The translations under genes were made by a program, and so were the position numbers. Shown one piece after another: positions 23,291 through 35,569 of a DNA stretch of 64,000 bases (position 1 is its first letter; each line of letters begins with the position of its first letter). The stretch comes from Parapristionchus giblindavisi (lineage: Eukaryota; Nematoda; Chromadorea; Rhabditida; Diplogasteridae). The notes beneath the pieces are model-generated. The model had not been told where the DNA came from. It saw nothing but the letters and a program-made list of their open reading frames with translations, and did not search any database. The stretch is from the NCBI GenBank assembly GCA_943737045.1, contig CALSFV010000307.1:310001-374000 (forward strand), given 5' to 3'.

Positions 23291-26200
23291 ATGACCAAAG
23301 TCATCAGTAGTGAAGTTCATGAGGTTAGCCTTTTTGAAGCACATCTCGAAATATATATTTTTTTCAAAATGAAACTCTCTCTCTCTGGCAGTGCTCTTTC
23401 GCATTCTTTGTCTCCGAGAGATGTTGCCAGAGCCGAGAGTGTTAAATTAGCTCGGGTGTCCCATTAAAAGTGTCGGGATGTTGTTTCATATATGATTAAT
23501 TGCTCTATGGCCAGTTTCAGATATTCACTGATTCAACTTCTGTCATATCTGTTATTGCCAACACATGGCTGATCTATGTGATCATCCGGACACCAAACAA
23601 TCATGTAAGTGCATATGCAAAGCACTCGGAATTGGCAAATACATATCATTACAGTTTGATAATCTCTTGCAAAATTCCTTGTTTGAGAGGGTGGCCTAAC
23701 CTGTTTCAGTGAATTTTGAAGATTATTCTCGCTTTATTTGATCGATACCAATCTAGGTAGGAGCATATCGATGGCTTCTCATGAGTTTCGCATTTGTGGA
23801 TATGCTAATTTCGATTCTGCACATGGCTGTTATCCCGGTGCAATGATACTTATTTAAACAAATATTAATTATTATGTTTTTTAATTTTCCAGGGTATATT
23901 TATGACTGAATCGGGTTTCATATTCTTCTGTCACCGTTTTATGAACTCACCGACTGTCTACGGCGTTGCAGCGTGTTCGTTCGTTAGATCATTTCTTTCC
24001 TTATGCACACCATGGCCAATAGTGATCTCCCGCAAGACTTCGTTTGCCTTGAATAACTGGATTTACCTTCACCATATCAAAAACTAAATTACAGGTACCA
24101 TATTTATAGCCCTTTTTTATCAAACGTTCATCCTACTTGGATATCACTATGTCTATCGCTACGTTGTTATATGCAAGTCAGTTTATGAGATAGCGGAATA
24201 TAAATATTATTATTTTTCAATAATCGATAAATGATAATGGGAACTATACACTCTGATATCTGGCAAAATGCACATTCCAGTCCACTGTGGCTCCGTCGAG
24301 TCCAAGAGAATCCTTGGCGTAACTGGCTCATCATCGCCTTCATAGCCGACACACTCTACATGGGGACATTTGTGGGCGTCGCCATATTCATTTTCATGCC
24401 TACGCAAGTCATCCGAGACGTGTACACCATGCCTATGAAGGTACATATTATAGAATTATAAAAGTTTTGCACATACCGCGCCAAATGCCGAACTTAGTAA
24501 ACTTCTCCACCGTTGAGAAAAACGCACTCCAAATTTTCGGAAGGTTTTTTCGAACGTTTTTCAATGCATATAATTTTATTTTTATTGAACGTCCTGTGAA
24601 ATCTTGAGGAAACGCCATAAAATTCGATAAAATAAGAGAAAAAGGTATGTCGCGCGAAGAAGTGGGCGGAGTCTGAGTATTGCGCGGCAAACAGCGGAAT
24701 TTGTATTGTTCGGACAGTTTTAATTCTATAATACCGAGCTAATCTTATTCTCCGCTTCGGCAATAATCTTTCGTAGACAAAAAAGTGAGAGAGTGTGGTC
24801 TGCCGCCGTACCAAATAGGTCGACCCTAAAAATATATCCCCCCTCTCTGAGTCAATCGATATTTGAGATAGGAAGGCCTTTATTTGTAGTCGAGAAGATA
24901 ACGGAAAAAGATCAAACAGGGAAGTGGCACAGAAATGATAGATGAGAGACTGAATTGGAATAATGGGATAATGAATAAAAGTGATGAACAAAATGCAGTA
25001 AATAGGGGAAATGAAAATTAATTAGATGAAAGAACTAAATGGTGAATTTTGAAAAGAATAAAATTGAACGTTATGAAAATGTTTCGAATCATATGAAGCT
25101 CAATAAAGATAGCCGGAAAAGGGGGATATGAAAAGGAAAAAGAGAAAAGGAAGGAAAACGGGGAATTCAACAATAGTTATGAGAAATTCGTTAACACAAA
25201 ACAATGATAAACGGAATAGAATAGGCGATGAACTCAATAACAATAATGTATACTTCGATAATCATATTCCATCCATCCATCCATCCATTCAATCATTTAG
25301 GTTGGTTCATCTTCCATTCTACAATTGTTGTCCATGAGCCATCACACGAACGAACCTAGAAATTTAAATAATTTTAAATAAATAAATAAATAAAATGAAA
25401 AATATTGATGGTTAATAATTACTGTACCTTTAATTCTTCAATCATTAATATTTAATTGCCGAGACGCATCGTAGGTAGTGCACGTCAAAGATCCTTAAAT
25501 TAAATTAAATAAAATTAGAACAATGCAAACTCTTAAATCTTACCTTTGATCAATGAGTGAACTATTATCGATAGCAGCGGACGACACCTTCATCATAAGG
25601 ATCCTGAAATTACGTGAAATTAAACTAGAACAGTAGCAACGTATACATTCTTACCTTATTCAATAGAGTTGACTATTGTTCACAAGAGATGATCCACCAA
25701 CTACTGATATTTCGTACTATTTCATTGAGTAAAGCTACCATGGGACTTCATCCCGGTGGATGCTATATCAATGAATAGTAACAAAATATAGTAGAATGGG
25801 AGATCATCTTTATAAGAGATGACGATTCACTGCGATCCTGAAATTATATGAAATAAAACTAAAACAGCGACAACGTATATATTCGTACCTTTGCTCAATG
25901 TCAATGTCTTTCATGGTCCATATCGGTTAAATTAACGATGAACGATCGTCAAAATGTAAGGAACAATAGACTATAGTATCTATTCATATAAAATGTATTA
26001 TTAAACAAGTAAACAAAACAATAACACATAAAAATAATCTAAACAATAACATAAAAGGAGCGGAGACTTGCGGGATGACAATGTGGAGATACAGTATATC
26101 ACATTGTGTCACGGTCAGCCGGGTCAACTCTAAATATCTCGACCATAAAATCACTAAGCAGTGTTTTGAAAAATTATGGGTGAGATAGAGAGAAATAGTG

Positions 26201-28342
26201 TGCTAAACAAGAGACGCAGACAGACAGATTTTTGAGGCGGTCGGAATAGCCTCAATTTCTCGTCTTGTGATCTCTCACTTTCTTTCCCTCTCTACCTCAT
26301 CCCCATTTCTGTCTCTCGACTCATAGGAATTACAGTCGAGATGAGCCCCAAAATAGAGCCGATTCCTATAGAAAAAAGAGAGAAATTAGGGCCCACCTCT
26401 TGATCTACCACCCCTATTTAGTACGGCGGCAGAGCGGAGAGTCAAAGATCTCGTGGTGTACTATTAAGACAATTTCTGATCATTAAGTTTAATCAGTCAC
26501 TTAGGAAACCTTCGGCTACGTTTTGAACTCAACCATAGCGCCGGGATTTCTCACGTCGACATATCGGGTGCGAAGATTATTATATTTTGGTTTATAAATA
26601 TCTTGTTAATAGCCGTCGTGATAATTTTTATATACCACATAGATACCCATAGTACTTAATACCTAGATAATCCTTCGCGAGAACAGACATCACTGTGTAA
26701 CATTTTCGTTTGTTCCTGGTCTAGGAAGATATCTACCATTTTTAGTCATTAGAATATGAGAACAAAAAGAACATTGCAAACTTTCCAAGTATGATTTGTC
26801 AATATACGTGTGAACATTTGCCTAAAAAGTAACGATTTGCTCAAATACAGGCTAGCATTTGCTCGAATACGGGCAAATCGTTCGCATCCCCATTATTGCT
26901 CTAGGCCATAATATATTTTCTATATTCAATAATATTAATTGTAGTCAGACATCATTTACAAAAAGGAGAGTTTGCAAAGAGTATAAATTATTATTTTTAC
27001 TATCCCATCACTCTTGCTAGAGGTTCATTGTCTAGAACCTACATATATCCGAAACAGTGTTCCTCTAATTAGTATTGAGTACATTTGCATGATTTATAAA
27101 TTCATTATTTGTTCTTTCAATTAGGCCCCCGGAGCCGATGGTGAATGGGAATGGCTTCCGCCATATTTCGCCGGAATGGCAACCTATCTCTCACTGTTCG
27201 GAGGAAGTTCTATTGTGATGGTACTGTGCATTCGTCGCATATTCGCCGAAATGAAGAGCAGGTTTGTTTGATTTTCTTCTTTTTAAATGCACACCCTGAG
27301 ATAATTTGATGCTCTCCGCTCTGGCGACGCACTCTACCAGAGCGGAGATTTTATCATTATATCGGATGTTCCTTTAAAGGAACTCTAATTTTTACACTAC
27401 ACTCCGCTCCGCGATAGTGTGTTGCCAGAACGGAGAGTTGTATTATACATTTTTTTAGTCAATATTTTATTTTAAATTATTAACTTAATTATCATAGATT
27501 TTCATTGTCAGTGCTAATATTCGATCGAAAACTCGACAGATGCAGAACCAACTTTTCATTATTCTTCTAGTTCAGGTTGGTATTATTTACTTTCTCTCGT
27601 TTTGAAGCATACTCATAGAACAAAACCATTGCACATGTACCATACGGACCAGACCCTACTTTTAGGGTTTCTAACCCTTATGGTTAAGGGTTCCTAAATT
27701 ACGGTATTAAAATACAGAATTTCAAGGTTTTGAAAGCAGAACCGTTCAGAGTTTTGCCCATTAGGGTCTTTTCCTGTGATTGACATGTTTCTTACAGACC
27801 ATCATACCGTGTTTCGTTTCATACCTTCCGCTAGCGACCATCTTTCTCATTCCCATACCGGGATATGATCTTGGTGATTGGGGAACGCCTCTCATCATGT
27901 CCACCGCACTCTTCCCGGTTATCGATCCGTTCCTCGTCGTTTTCTTTGTTACAGGGTATGTGTACTAGTATCATTTTCAGTCTCACTCAAACTGAAAGAG
28001 TCATTGCTATGGTTTTGTCTGTGTGTATTCAAATTCAAATACATTTATCATATCAGACTTGAAGTGAGCGTTACCTCTATCAATGGTTTCTACATTGTGC
28101 ACACTATTTCTCTGTTCTCCAACAATAATAAAGCATTGCGAAGAGTCCATCGAAAGAGGTTGCGCTCCCTTTACGTCAGATGAGTAATGGTGCGATTAGC
28201 ATCATCCATCTGTGTGTCTTTCAGATATCGTCGTGCGCTACCACGATGCGTGCGAAAACTGTTCCGCTTTGAGTCGTCATCTGATACAGCCTCTTTGACA
28301 ACAACTACGTCAAGAAGGAATCATGCCGCTCTACGATTTTAG
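23291..28342 (+). CDS. Str-type 7TM chemoreceptor B, 332 aa, 10 exons
   Basis: Exons 23291-23323, 23521-23604, 23757-23837, 23893-23974, 24095-24176, 24281-24440, 27125-27261, 27512-27575, 27798-27955 and 28225-28342 join in phase to 333 codons. It is a close paralogue of chemoreceptor A with identical exon phases. Landmarks: MTKVISSEVHE, TM1 ANTWLIYVIIRT, VGAYRWLLMSFAFVDML, YHYVYRYVVIC, EWEWLPPYFAGMA, MQNQLFIILLVQTIIPCF, ALFPVIDPFLVVFFVTG and YRRALPRCVRKLFRF, then a Ser/Thr-rich tail. Family knowledge: Str-type chemosensory GPCR. Two further copies of exons 9-10 follow at 30517-31311 and 34125-34674 and could serve as alternative 3' ends. Intron 6 (2.7 kb) holds repeats and a long hairpin. 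Confidence 0.88.
24790..26460. repeat. Inverted-repeat-bounded block in intron 6 of chemoreceptor B
   Basis: GTCTGCCGCCGTACCAAATA near 24800 is mirrored by TATTTAGTACGGCGGCAGAG near 26420, delimiting about 1.65 kb. Inside, on the minus strand, are GATC-starting exon-like modules separated by small GT-AG introns (donors GTACG/GTAAG near 25887, 25654 and 25542; acceptors TTTCAG near 25836 and 25602). No consistent reading frame could be built. A few hundred bases upstream (24480-24990) no gene is supported. Confidence 0.55.
25686..25814. ncRNA. Candidate long hairpin (pre-miRNA-like) RNA locus
   Basis: A near-continuous stem of about 55-60 bp with a 5-base loop: CTACTGATATTTCGTACTAT on the left arm pairs with ATAGTAACAAAATATAGTAG on the right. 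The stem is extended by AGATGATC / GATCATCT outside. The tip is ATGGGACTTCATCCCGG. Mismatches are scattered, as in miRNA precursors, but a small MITE would look the same. Strand unknown. Confidence 0.4.
27282..27372. repeat. Short hairpin MITE in intron 7 of chemoreceptor B
   Basis: TTTAAATGCACACCCTGAGA to TTCCTTTAAAG, with CTCTCCGCTCTGG/CCAGAGCGGAGA arms. A member of the family described at 41120-41250. Confidence 0.65.
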
Positions 28343-30445
28343 ATACACTTACTGCCAAAATTCTATTAACTTAATTTGTAGTTCTTTGATCCTCATACGA
28401 TATTCGGTAAAATATTTTCTTATCGCATAATCTTTATGTCATTAATGTCGAACGTTTTGATATAAAAATATCAGGAAGTGTACCCAATGTAATTATGTTT
28501 CATCAATATCCATTTTATTATTTATTTTATCGGTGTGAATATGACAAATGACGATAACCAGATAAAAGAGTTTTAAATGTAATCTGAAAATATTAAGATA
28601 TATCTACGTTCGGTGCATTCGCACCTTATATTTACATTATTTTTCGAGGATGTAATTTCATAATCTTTGTACGAGATCATCAATGATAATATTTCATAAT
28701 CTTTTGAGTAGTTTTATGCAAAATCTACTCACATCATGATTTTAATTAAAATTACACAAGCAAAAACAATTATAAGCGTAAAACAAACTCGACTTATTCG
28801 CTTTAAAAAAACAACGAAGGTAAATAATGTCCTTCTAATTGTGCTAAGCAAAAATTATGAAGTGCAGTGGATAAGTTATGTTTTTAATCTCAAAAATCGA
28901 AAGTGTATTAATCAACCAACTCATCTTATTCTCGTTAATTTTCCGGGAGAAGCACTTGGAAAATGCCAAAGGGTGTTAATTTTGCCCACTTGAAAAATGC
29001 ACTGTAAAACGCAAATATCTCGATTCCCTGACTTGCTAGAGACTTGAAACTTTTTTCAGGGTTGAAAACCGCGAAAAGCTTATATACGAAGTTCATGGTC
29101 TCTATCTCTACAAAGAACGGAGATATTTGCTTTTCACATTATTTCTTAGGAAAACTCGAAAATGCAGTGCTTTTCCGAGTGCTTTTCTCGGAACATTAAC
29201 TCCACATTACATGAGAAATGAAAGAAATACATTATCCTTCTATAATAGTAAATTCATCTTGGATGAATTAGTACATACACGCTCCATCTTTTTGTTTCTT
29301 TGCCTCTTTCACCCTCCTCTCTCTGTCAACAAACACAGACAGATTGACCGGCGAACAAGAGGAACACTACAATGAGAGATGGAGATGAAGTAGAGAGAGA
29401 GAGGGAGTTAGAGAAGAAAAGCGATGGATACAGATAGATAGAGATAGACGGGGATAGAGAGAAATATAGATAGATAGAAAGATAGAGATGAGTGAGTTAG
29501 AGAAAAAGAGAAAAAAGTTTGTGAGACAATGACCGAGAAGAGAAACAGAGAATTAAAGAAATCCCAGAGGGGAACAATCGATTATTGACCACCTTTACTC
29601 TTCTTTGAACGAATAATTCTTTTACTGTTCTTCTCGCCTTTTGATCTTATCTCTATATTATCGAATATAATTCGATACTGACCCGTCTATGCTCGTCTTT
29701 GTCTCGAAAGAAGCGAGTCAAAACTTCGAAGACCGCTTCGAACACTAACGAATAACTTTTGAAATGTCAAAGTCGGTTAGAAGATTGATGTGATGGCTCC
29801 CCATACCCCGCCATGATTCTACTTCTGCATTTATATGTTGATCATCTACCGTTTCCATCTTCTCGTTGTCTTTTGTTTTATTCTGTTCGCGATTTTTCTT
29901 GAAAACGCACAAATATTACGTCTCAAATATTAGACCTTTTGTTTCTTTTGTCTCGCGCCCAATTGAATCTCGTCAAGAACTATCTCATTTTTTATGTATA
30001 TGCATGGATCCCGTATCTCTGTTACTGCGCGTAGTGTGCACAATATTGTCGTGCGTAATCAATTTTTATCATATACAGTGGTAGAGATTAGCATATATTA
30101 CAATGGAATGGGGGCTAAATCACGCTCTTTTATCGAGGAATTTTTCTCTATTTGGAGAGTACGCACGTGATTTCGAAAAATTCGATTGGCATAGGTTTCA
30201 GAGGCTAGCAATATACTTGAAATGAATAAATTGTTTTGTTGAATGATAAATCATATCTTCTTATAAAAAGGGAATAAAGCTTGATATGGTTTCTCGGTCA
30301 CAATACCGATATTCTTGGGATTACTAAAAAATTAAGACAATTGATACTGCCGAGTGATTACAGTAGGATGTATTTACAGTAGGAACAAGCGTAATTTATC
30401 GTTTCTTCAATCCAAGTGCAGCCAGAAGACCGCTGATAAGTCACG
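27790..30445. repeat. Tandem unit 1 (chemoreceptor exons 9-10 to YGGY gene stub)
   Basis: The first of three copies of a roughly 3.4-kb unit (others about 30500-33853 and 34000-37744). Between the receptor end and the peptide gene all three share: a TTAA-flanked palindrome (about 28936-29198 here: TTAATTTTCCGGGAGAAGCA mirrored by GCTTTTCTCGGAACATTAA), a GA/GATA-rich tract (about 29372-29540) and no convincing gene. The short open frames repeated in each unit look like shadows of non-coding sequence. Confidence 0.85.
30396..30444 (-). pseudogene. YGGY peptide gene stub in unit 1
   Basis: Only the last codons of exon 2 remain (LISGLLAALGLKKR and stop). Homology then breaks at about 30445 into unrelated sequence, so the signal peptide and YGGY repeats are missing. 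Confidence 0.85.
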
Positions 30446-30516
30446 TGAATATGCATATTCACCCACAGCAGGTTACGTGAGCAAAGTATTTTTTCTGTCA
30501 ATGCAATTTCTTCCAG

Positions 30517-31311
30517 ACCATTATTCCATGCTTCATTTCGTATCTTCCGCTAGCGACAATCTTTCTCATTCCCATTCCGGGATATGATCTTGGTGATTGG
30601 GGTACGCCTCTCATCATGTCAACCGCACTCTTCCCGGTTATCGATCCGTTTCTGGTCGTCTTCTTTGTTACGGGGTAACTGTTATCAGTTTCATTTTCAC
30701 TCAAGCTGAAAGAAAGAGACATTGAAATGGATATTTCTGTTTGTATTCAAATTCAAATTCATTTATCACATCATACTTAAAGAAGGGACCCAAGAGACCC
30801 ACGAGATTTGGGCAAAAAAGTTTAGAGAAAATTGTTTTTGTATTCACGGAGATCCGATCAATAGTTCTGCCGGGACAGTTTGGACACGAAAAAACTCGAG
30901 GGCCCCTTCTTTAAGTCAGATGAGTAATGATGAGTAATGATCATCCATCTGTCAGCTCTGGTATTTCAAAACTTAAAGTCAACTTAAAATATGTCACTGA
31001 CTTGAAGTAGACTTTAAGTCTACTTTAAGTGAAGGAACATTTAACGAAATGAGTTACAGTATACCACACCACTTTAAGTAGACTTATATTTAACTTAAAG
31101 TAAACTTACAAGTCTACTTCAAGTGCAGACTTTAAGTAGACTTTAAGTTTCGAAATACCACTGTAGAGATGTTCTCTACTATGGGTCTTTCAGATATCGT
31201 CGTGCCCTACCACGATTCGTGCGAAAACTGTTCCGCTTCGATTCATCCTCTGATACAGCCTCTTTGACAACAACTACGTCGAGAAGGAATCATGCCGCTC
31301 TACGATTTTAA
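30517..31311 (+). CDS. Extra chemoreceptor terminal exons 9-10, copy 2
   Basis: Exons 30517-30674 and 31194-31311 reproduce TM6-TM7 and the C-tail (SYLPLATIFLIPIPGYDLGD; ALFPVIDPFLVVFFVTG; YRRALPRFVRKLFRFDSSSD). The acceptor (TTCCAG), a usable GTAACT donor, phase 2 and the stop are all intact, but exons 1-8 are absent. It is either a partial-gene duplicate or an alternative 3' end spliced from exon 8 of chemoreceptor B. The intron between them has gained two inverted-repeat insertions (30783-30922 and 30956-31172). Confidence 0.7.
30783..31172. repeat. Two inverted-repeat insertions in unit 2
   Basis: 30783-30922 is a short TTAAAGAAGGGACCC / GGGCCCCTTCTTTAA element. About 30956-31172 has ends CTCTGGTATTTCAAAACTT and AGTTTCGAAATACCACTGTAG, and is filled with ACTTTAAGT / ACTTGAAGT words in both orientations. 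Neither is present in units 1 and 3. Confidence 0.8.
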
Positions 31312-33416
31312 TTGTACTTATTGCCAAAATTCCATTAACTTAATTTGTAGTTCTTTGATCCTCATACGATATTCGGTAAAATATTTTTTGATCGCATAAT
31401 CTTTATGTCATCAATGTCGAACGTTTTGATATAAAAATATCAGGAAGTGTACCCAATGTAATTATGTTTGATCAATATCCATTTTTTTATTTATTTTATC
31501 GGTGTGAATATGACAAATAACGATAACGAGATAAATGAGTAATTTGAAAATCTGAAAATAAGAAAAAAATAAGATGACAAAGTTTACTTCGGTGCATGCG
31601 CACCTTAAAGTTACATTCTCTTCCGAGTAGATAATTCCATGATCTTTATACGAGATCATCAATGATAATCTTTTGAGTAGTTTTATGCAAAATCTACGCA
31701 CATCATGATTTTAATTAAAATTACACAAGCAAAAACAATTATAAGCGTAAAAAACTCGACTTAATAAAGTAACGAAGGTAAATAATGTCTTTCTATTTGT
31801 GCTAACCAAAAATTATGAAGTGCAGTGGATAAGTTATGTTTTTAATCTCAAAAATCGAAAGTGTATTAATCAACCAACTCATCTTATCCTCGTTAATTTT
31901 CCGGGAGAAGCACTTGGAAAATGTCAAAGGGTGTTAATTTTGCCCTCTTGAAAAATGCACTGTAAAAAGCAAATATCTCGATTCCCTGACTTGCTAGAGA
32001 CTTGAAACTTTTTTCAGGTTTGAAAACCGCGAAAAGCTTATACACGAAGTTTATGGTCTCTATCACTACAAAGAACAGAGATATTTGCTTTTCACATTAT
32101 TTCTTAGGAAAACTCGAAAATACAGTGCTTTTCCGAGTGCTTTTCCCGGAACATTAGGTCCACATTACATTAGAAAGGATGGAAATACATTATCCTTCTA
32201 TAATAGTAAATTCATCTTGAATGAATTAGTACATATTTACACGCTCCATTTCTTTGTTTCTCTGAATCTTTCACCCTCCCCTCTCTGTCACGATACAACA
32301 AACATATACATTAAGAACAAGGAGAACACTACAATGAGAGATGGAGATGAGGTAGAGAGAGAGAGAGAGTTAGAGAAGAAAGGCGATGGATACAGATTGA
32401 TAGAGATAGACGGGGATAGAGAGAAATAGAGATAGATAGAAAGATAGAGATGACTGAGTTGGAGAAAAAGAGAAAAAGTTTGTGAGACAATGACCGAGAA
32501 GAGAAACAGAGAATTAGAGAAAACCCCAGAGGGGAACAATCGATTATTGACCACCTTTACTCTTCTTTGAACGAATAAATCTTTTACTGTTCTTCTCGCC
32601 TTTTGATCTTATCTCTATATTATCGAATATAATTCGATACTGACCCATCTATGCTCGTGTTTGCCCCGAAAGGAGCGAGTCAAAACTTCGAAGATCGCTT
32701 CGAACACTAACGAATAACTTGTGAAATGTCATAGGCCGTTAGAAGATTGATGTGATGGCTCCCCATACCCTGCCATGATTTTACTTCTGCATTGATGTGT
32801 TGATCATTTACCGTTTTCATCTTCTCGTCTTGGTGTTACGCGTTTTTCTCTCCCGGATACTATTATTATAATAGATAGATACCCCCTTTTTTGTATCCGC
32901 CATATTGAATCTCTTGAAAAACCCATACTTCCTCATTTATTATAAATGTGCATGGATTCAGTCACAGTATTCTGGAATAAGTCATTTTCCATTGAACGCC
33001 AGATAAGCGAAGAGATCACTGTATTCGAGCGAGTGTGTGCGGCCGTTCTGGCTTTTAAAGAGAATACTGTGCAGTATCTCTATTACTGCTCGTATTGTAC
33101 ACAATATAGTCACGCGTAATCAATTTTTATCATATACAGTGGTAGAGATTAGCATATATTACAATGGAATGGGGGCTAAATCACGCTCTTTTATCGAGGA
33201 ATTTTTCACTATTTGGAGAGTACACACGTGATTTCGAAAAGTCGATTGACATAGGTTTCACAGGCTAGTAATATACCTGATATGAATAAATTGTTTTGTT
33301 GAATGATAAATCATATCTTCTTATAAAAAGGGAATAAAGCTTGATATGGTTTCTCCGTAAAATCGATATTCTTGGGTTTAGAAACTAAATTTATTTACAG
33401 TAGGAACAAGCGTAAT

Positions 33417-33853
33417 TTATCGTTTCTTTAATCCGAGCGCAGCCAGAAGACCGCTGATTAGTCCCGGACGAGGGTAACCGCCGTATCCGCCGTAACCGTA
33501 TCCGCCATCTGGAAACCGGGAATTGACATTACTCTAGGCGTCTAACAAAAGCTACTGTTTGAAGTAACTTTTACTCTCAGAAATTCAATACTAGCTCAAG
33601 TTTTCCAATTATTAAAAACCTATGAATGCAAAATCCTTCAACCTCGACTATTGCGACTTAACCATTGCGGATTTACTATTAAATTTGTTTTCAAACATAA
33701 AAATCAAGGATACAACTCACATGGATATCCCCCGTATCCACCGTACCCACCACCGTAATCACCTGGGATGATTTCAACCGTCTCCTCGACGTAGTCCTGT
33801 CCCATTACGATCACAGCCAGCACCATCAGCAAGACAAAACACCTTACCGACAT
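33417..33853 (-). CDS. YGGY-type secreted peptide precursor, 74 aa (unit 2)
   Basis: Exons 33721-33853 and 33417-33508 (minus) join in phase 1 to 75 codons. The order is a signal peptide (MSVRCFVLLMVLAVIVMG), an acidic linker QDYVEETVEIIPG, a Gly/Tyr repeat region (DYGGGYGGYGGYP, then YGGYGYGGYGGYPRP) and a C-terminal segment GLISGLLAALGLKKR. YGGY repeats behind a signal peptide are typical of NLP-29/caenacin-type epidermal antimicrobial peptides of nematodes. The tail would form an amphipathic helix tipped with Lys-Lys-Arg, and KKR at the end also looks like a proteolytic site. It is antisense to and convergent with the chemoreceptor exons. Confidence 0.85.
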
Positions 33854-34124
33854 GACAGGCTACAGTAATCCAAGTTCTTACCAGAGTGTCTTTTCAAACT
33901 TCCAAATACATATTTCTGATCAGTTTATTGAGCATATCAACATGAGATCAACTATTTTAAATATTTCGAATCGAAATTTTTGGATGCCAGCTGCCTTTAA
34001 AACCCCGAATTTCAAGTGTTTGAAAGCAGAACCGTTAAGTGTTTTTTTTTTTAATTCGGGTACATTAGCTTTTTCGGCGTGTGCAATATTTCTTCAAATC
34101 AAAATCAAATCATATTTCTTACAG

Positions 34125-34674
34125 ACCATTATACCATGCTTCATATCGTATCTTCCGCTAGCGACAATCTTTCTCATTCCCATTCCGGGATATGATCTTG
34201 GTGATTGGGGAACGCCTTTGATCATGTCAACCGCACTCTTTCCGGTTATCGATCCGTTCCTCGTTGTCTTCTTTGTTACTGGGTATGTGTACTATTATCA
34301 TTTTCAGTCTCACTCAAACTGAAAGAGTCATTGCTATGGTTTTGTCTGTGTGTATTCAAATTCAAATTCATTTATCATATCAGACTTGAAGTGAGCGTTA
34401 CCTCTATCAATGGTTTCCACATTGTGCACATTATTTCTCTGTTCTCCAACAATAATAAAGCGTTGCGAAGAGTCCATCGATAGAGGTTGCGTTGCGCTCC
34501 CTTTACGTCAGATGAGTAATGGTGCGATTAGCATCATCCATCTGTGTGTCTTTCAGATATCGTCGTGCGCTACCACGATGCGTGCGAAAACTGTTCCGCT
34601 TTGAGTCGTCATCTGATACAGCCTCTTTGACAACAACTACGTCGAGAACGAATCATGCCGCTCTCCGATTTTAA
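34125..34674 (+). CDS. Extra chemoreceptor terminal exons 9-10, copy 3
   Basis: Exons 34125-34282 and 34557-34674 encode the TM6-TM7 block and the C-tail with intact TTTCTTACAG acceptor, GTATGT donor and stop. One tail residue change (SRTNHA instead of SRRNHA) separates it from copy 1. No exons 1-8 lie between it and copy 2. As for copy 2, it is a partial duplicate or an alternative 3' terminus. Confidence 0.7.
34395..34506. repeat. Short TIR element in the exon 9-10 intron of unit 3
   Basis: The GTGCACATTATTTCTCTGTT core is the reverse orientation of the GTTAGAGAACAGAGAAATAG family. The same insertion is at 28066-28173 in unit 1, but the unit 2 intron lacks it. Confidence 0.65.
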
Positions 34675-35569
34675 TTGTACTTATTGCCAAAATTCCATTA
34701 ACTTAATTTGTAGTTCTTTGATCCTCATACGATATTCGGTAAAATATTTTTTGATCGCATAATCTTTATGTCATTCATGTCGAACGTTTTTGATATAAAA
34801 ATATCAGGAAGTGTACCCAATGTAATTATGTTTGATCAATATCCATTTTTTTTATTTATTTTATCGGTGTGAATATGACAAATGACGATAACCAGATAAA
34901 AGAGTTTTAAATGTAATCTGAAAATATTAAGATATATTTACGTTCGGTGCATTCGCACCTTATATTTACATTATTTTTCGAGGATATAATTTCATAATCT
35001 TTATACGAGATTATCAATGATAATATTTCATAATCTTTTGAGTAGTTTTATGCAAAATCTACTCACATCATGATTTTAATTAAAATTACACAAGCAAAAA
35101 CAATTATAAGCGTAAAAGAAACTCGACTTATTCGCTTTAAAAAAGCAACGAAGGTAAATAATGTCCTTCTATTTGTGCTAACCAAAAATTATGAAGTGCA
35201 GTGGATAAGTTATTTTTCAAATCTCAAAAATCGAAAGTGTATCAATCAACTAACTGATCTTATACTTCGTTTAATTTTCCGGGAGAAGGACTTGGAAAAT
35301 GTGAAAGGGTGTTAATTTTGCCCTCTTGTTAAATGCACTGTAAAACGCAAATATTTCGATTCCCTGACTTGCTAGAGACTTGAAACTTGGTTTCAGTGTT
35401 GAAAACCGCTAAAAAAAGCTTATACACGAAGTTTATAGTCTCTATCTCTACCAAGAACGGAGATATTTGCTTTTTACATGATTTCTTGAGAAAACTCTAA
35501 AATGCAGTGCTTTTCCGAGTGCTTTTCTCGGAACATTAACTCCACATTACATGAGAAATGAAGGAAATA

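Larger units (their letters stand above)
30500..33853. repeat. Tandem unit 2
   Basis: The same order as unit 1: exon 9, exon 10, TTAA-flanked palindrome (about 31891-32155), GA-rich tract (about 32335-32500), YGGY gene on the minus strand. It is about 90-97% similar by eye to its neighbours over long stretches. Confidence 0.85.

Noticed and set aside
24494..24991. 165-codon minus-strand open frame
   Set aside because: Lies in intron 6 of chemoreceptor B, has no splice context or recognisable domain, and its composition looks like repeat sequence.
29127..32429. Repeated frame MLFTLFLRKTRK... in each tandem unit
   Set aside because: Diverges by frameshifts and runs into GA-rich sequence; a shadow of a duplicated palindrome.
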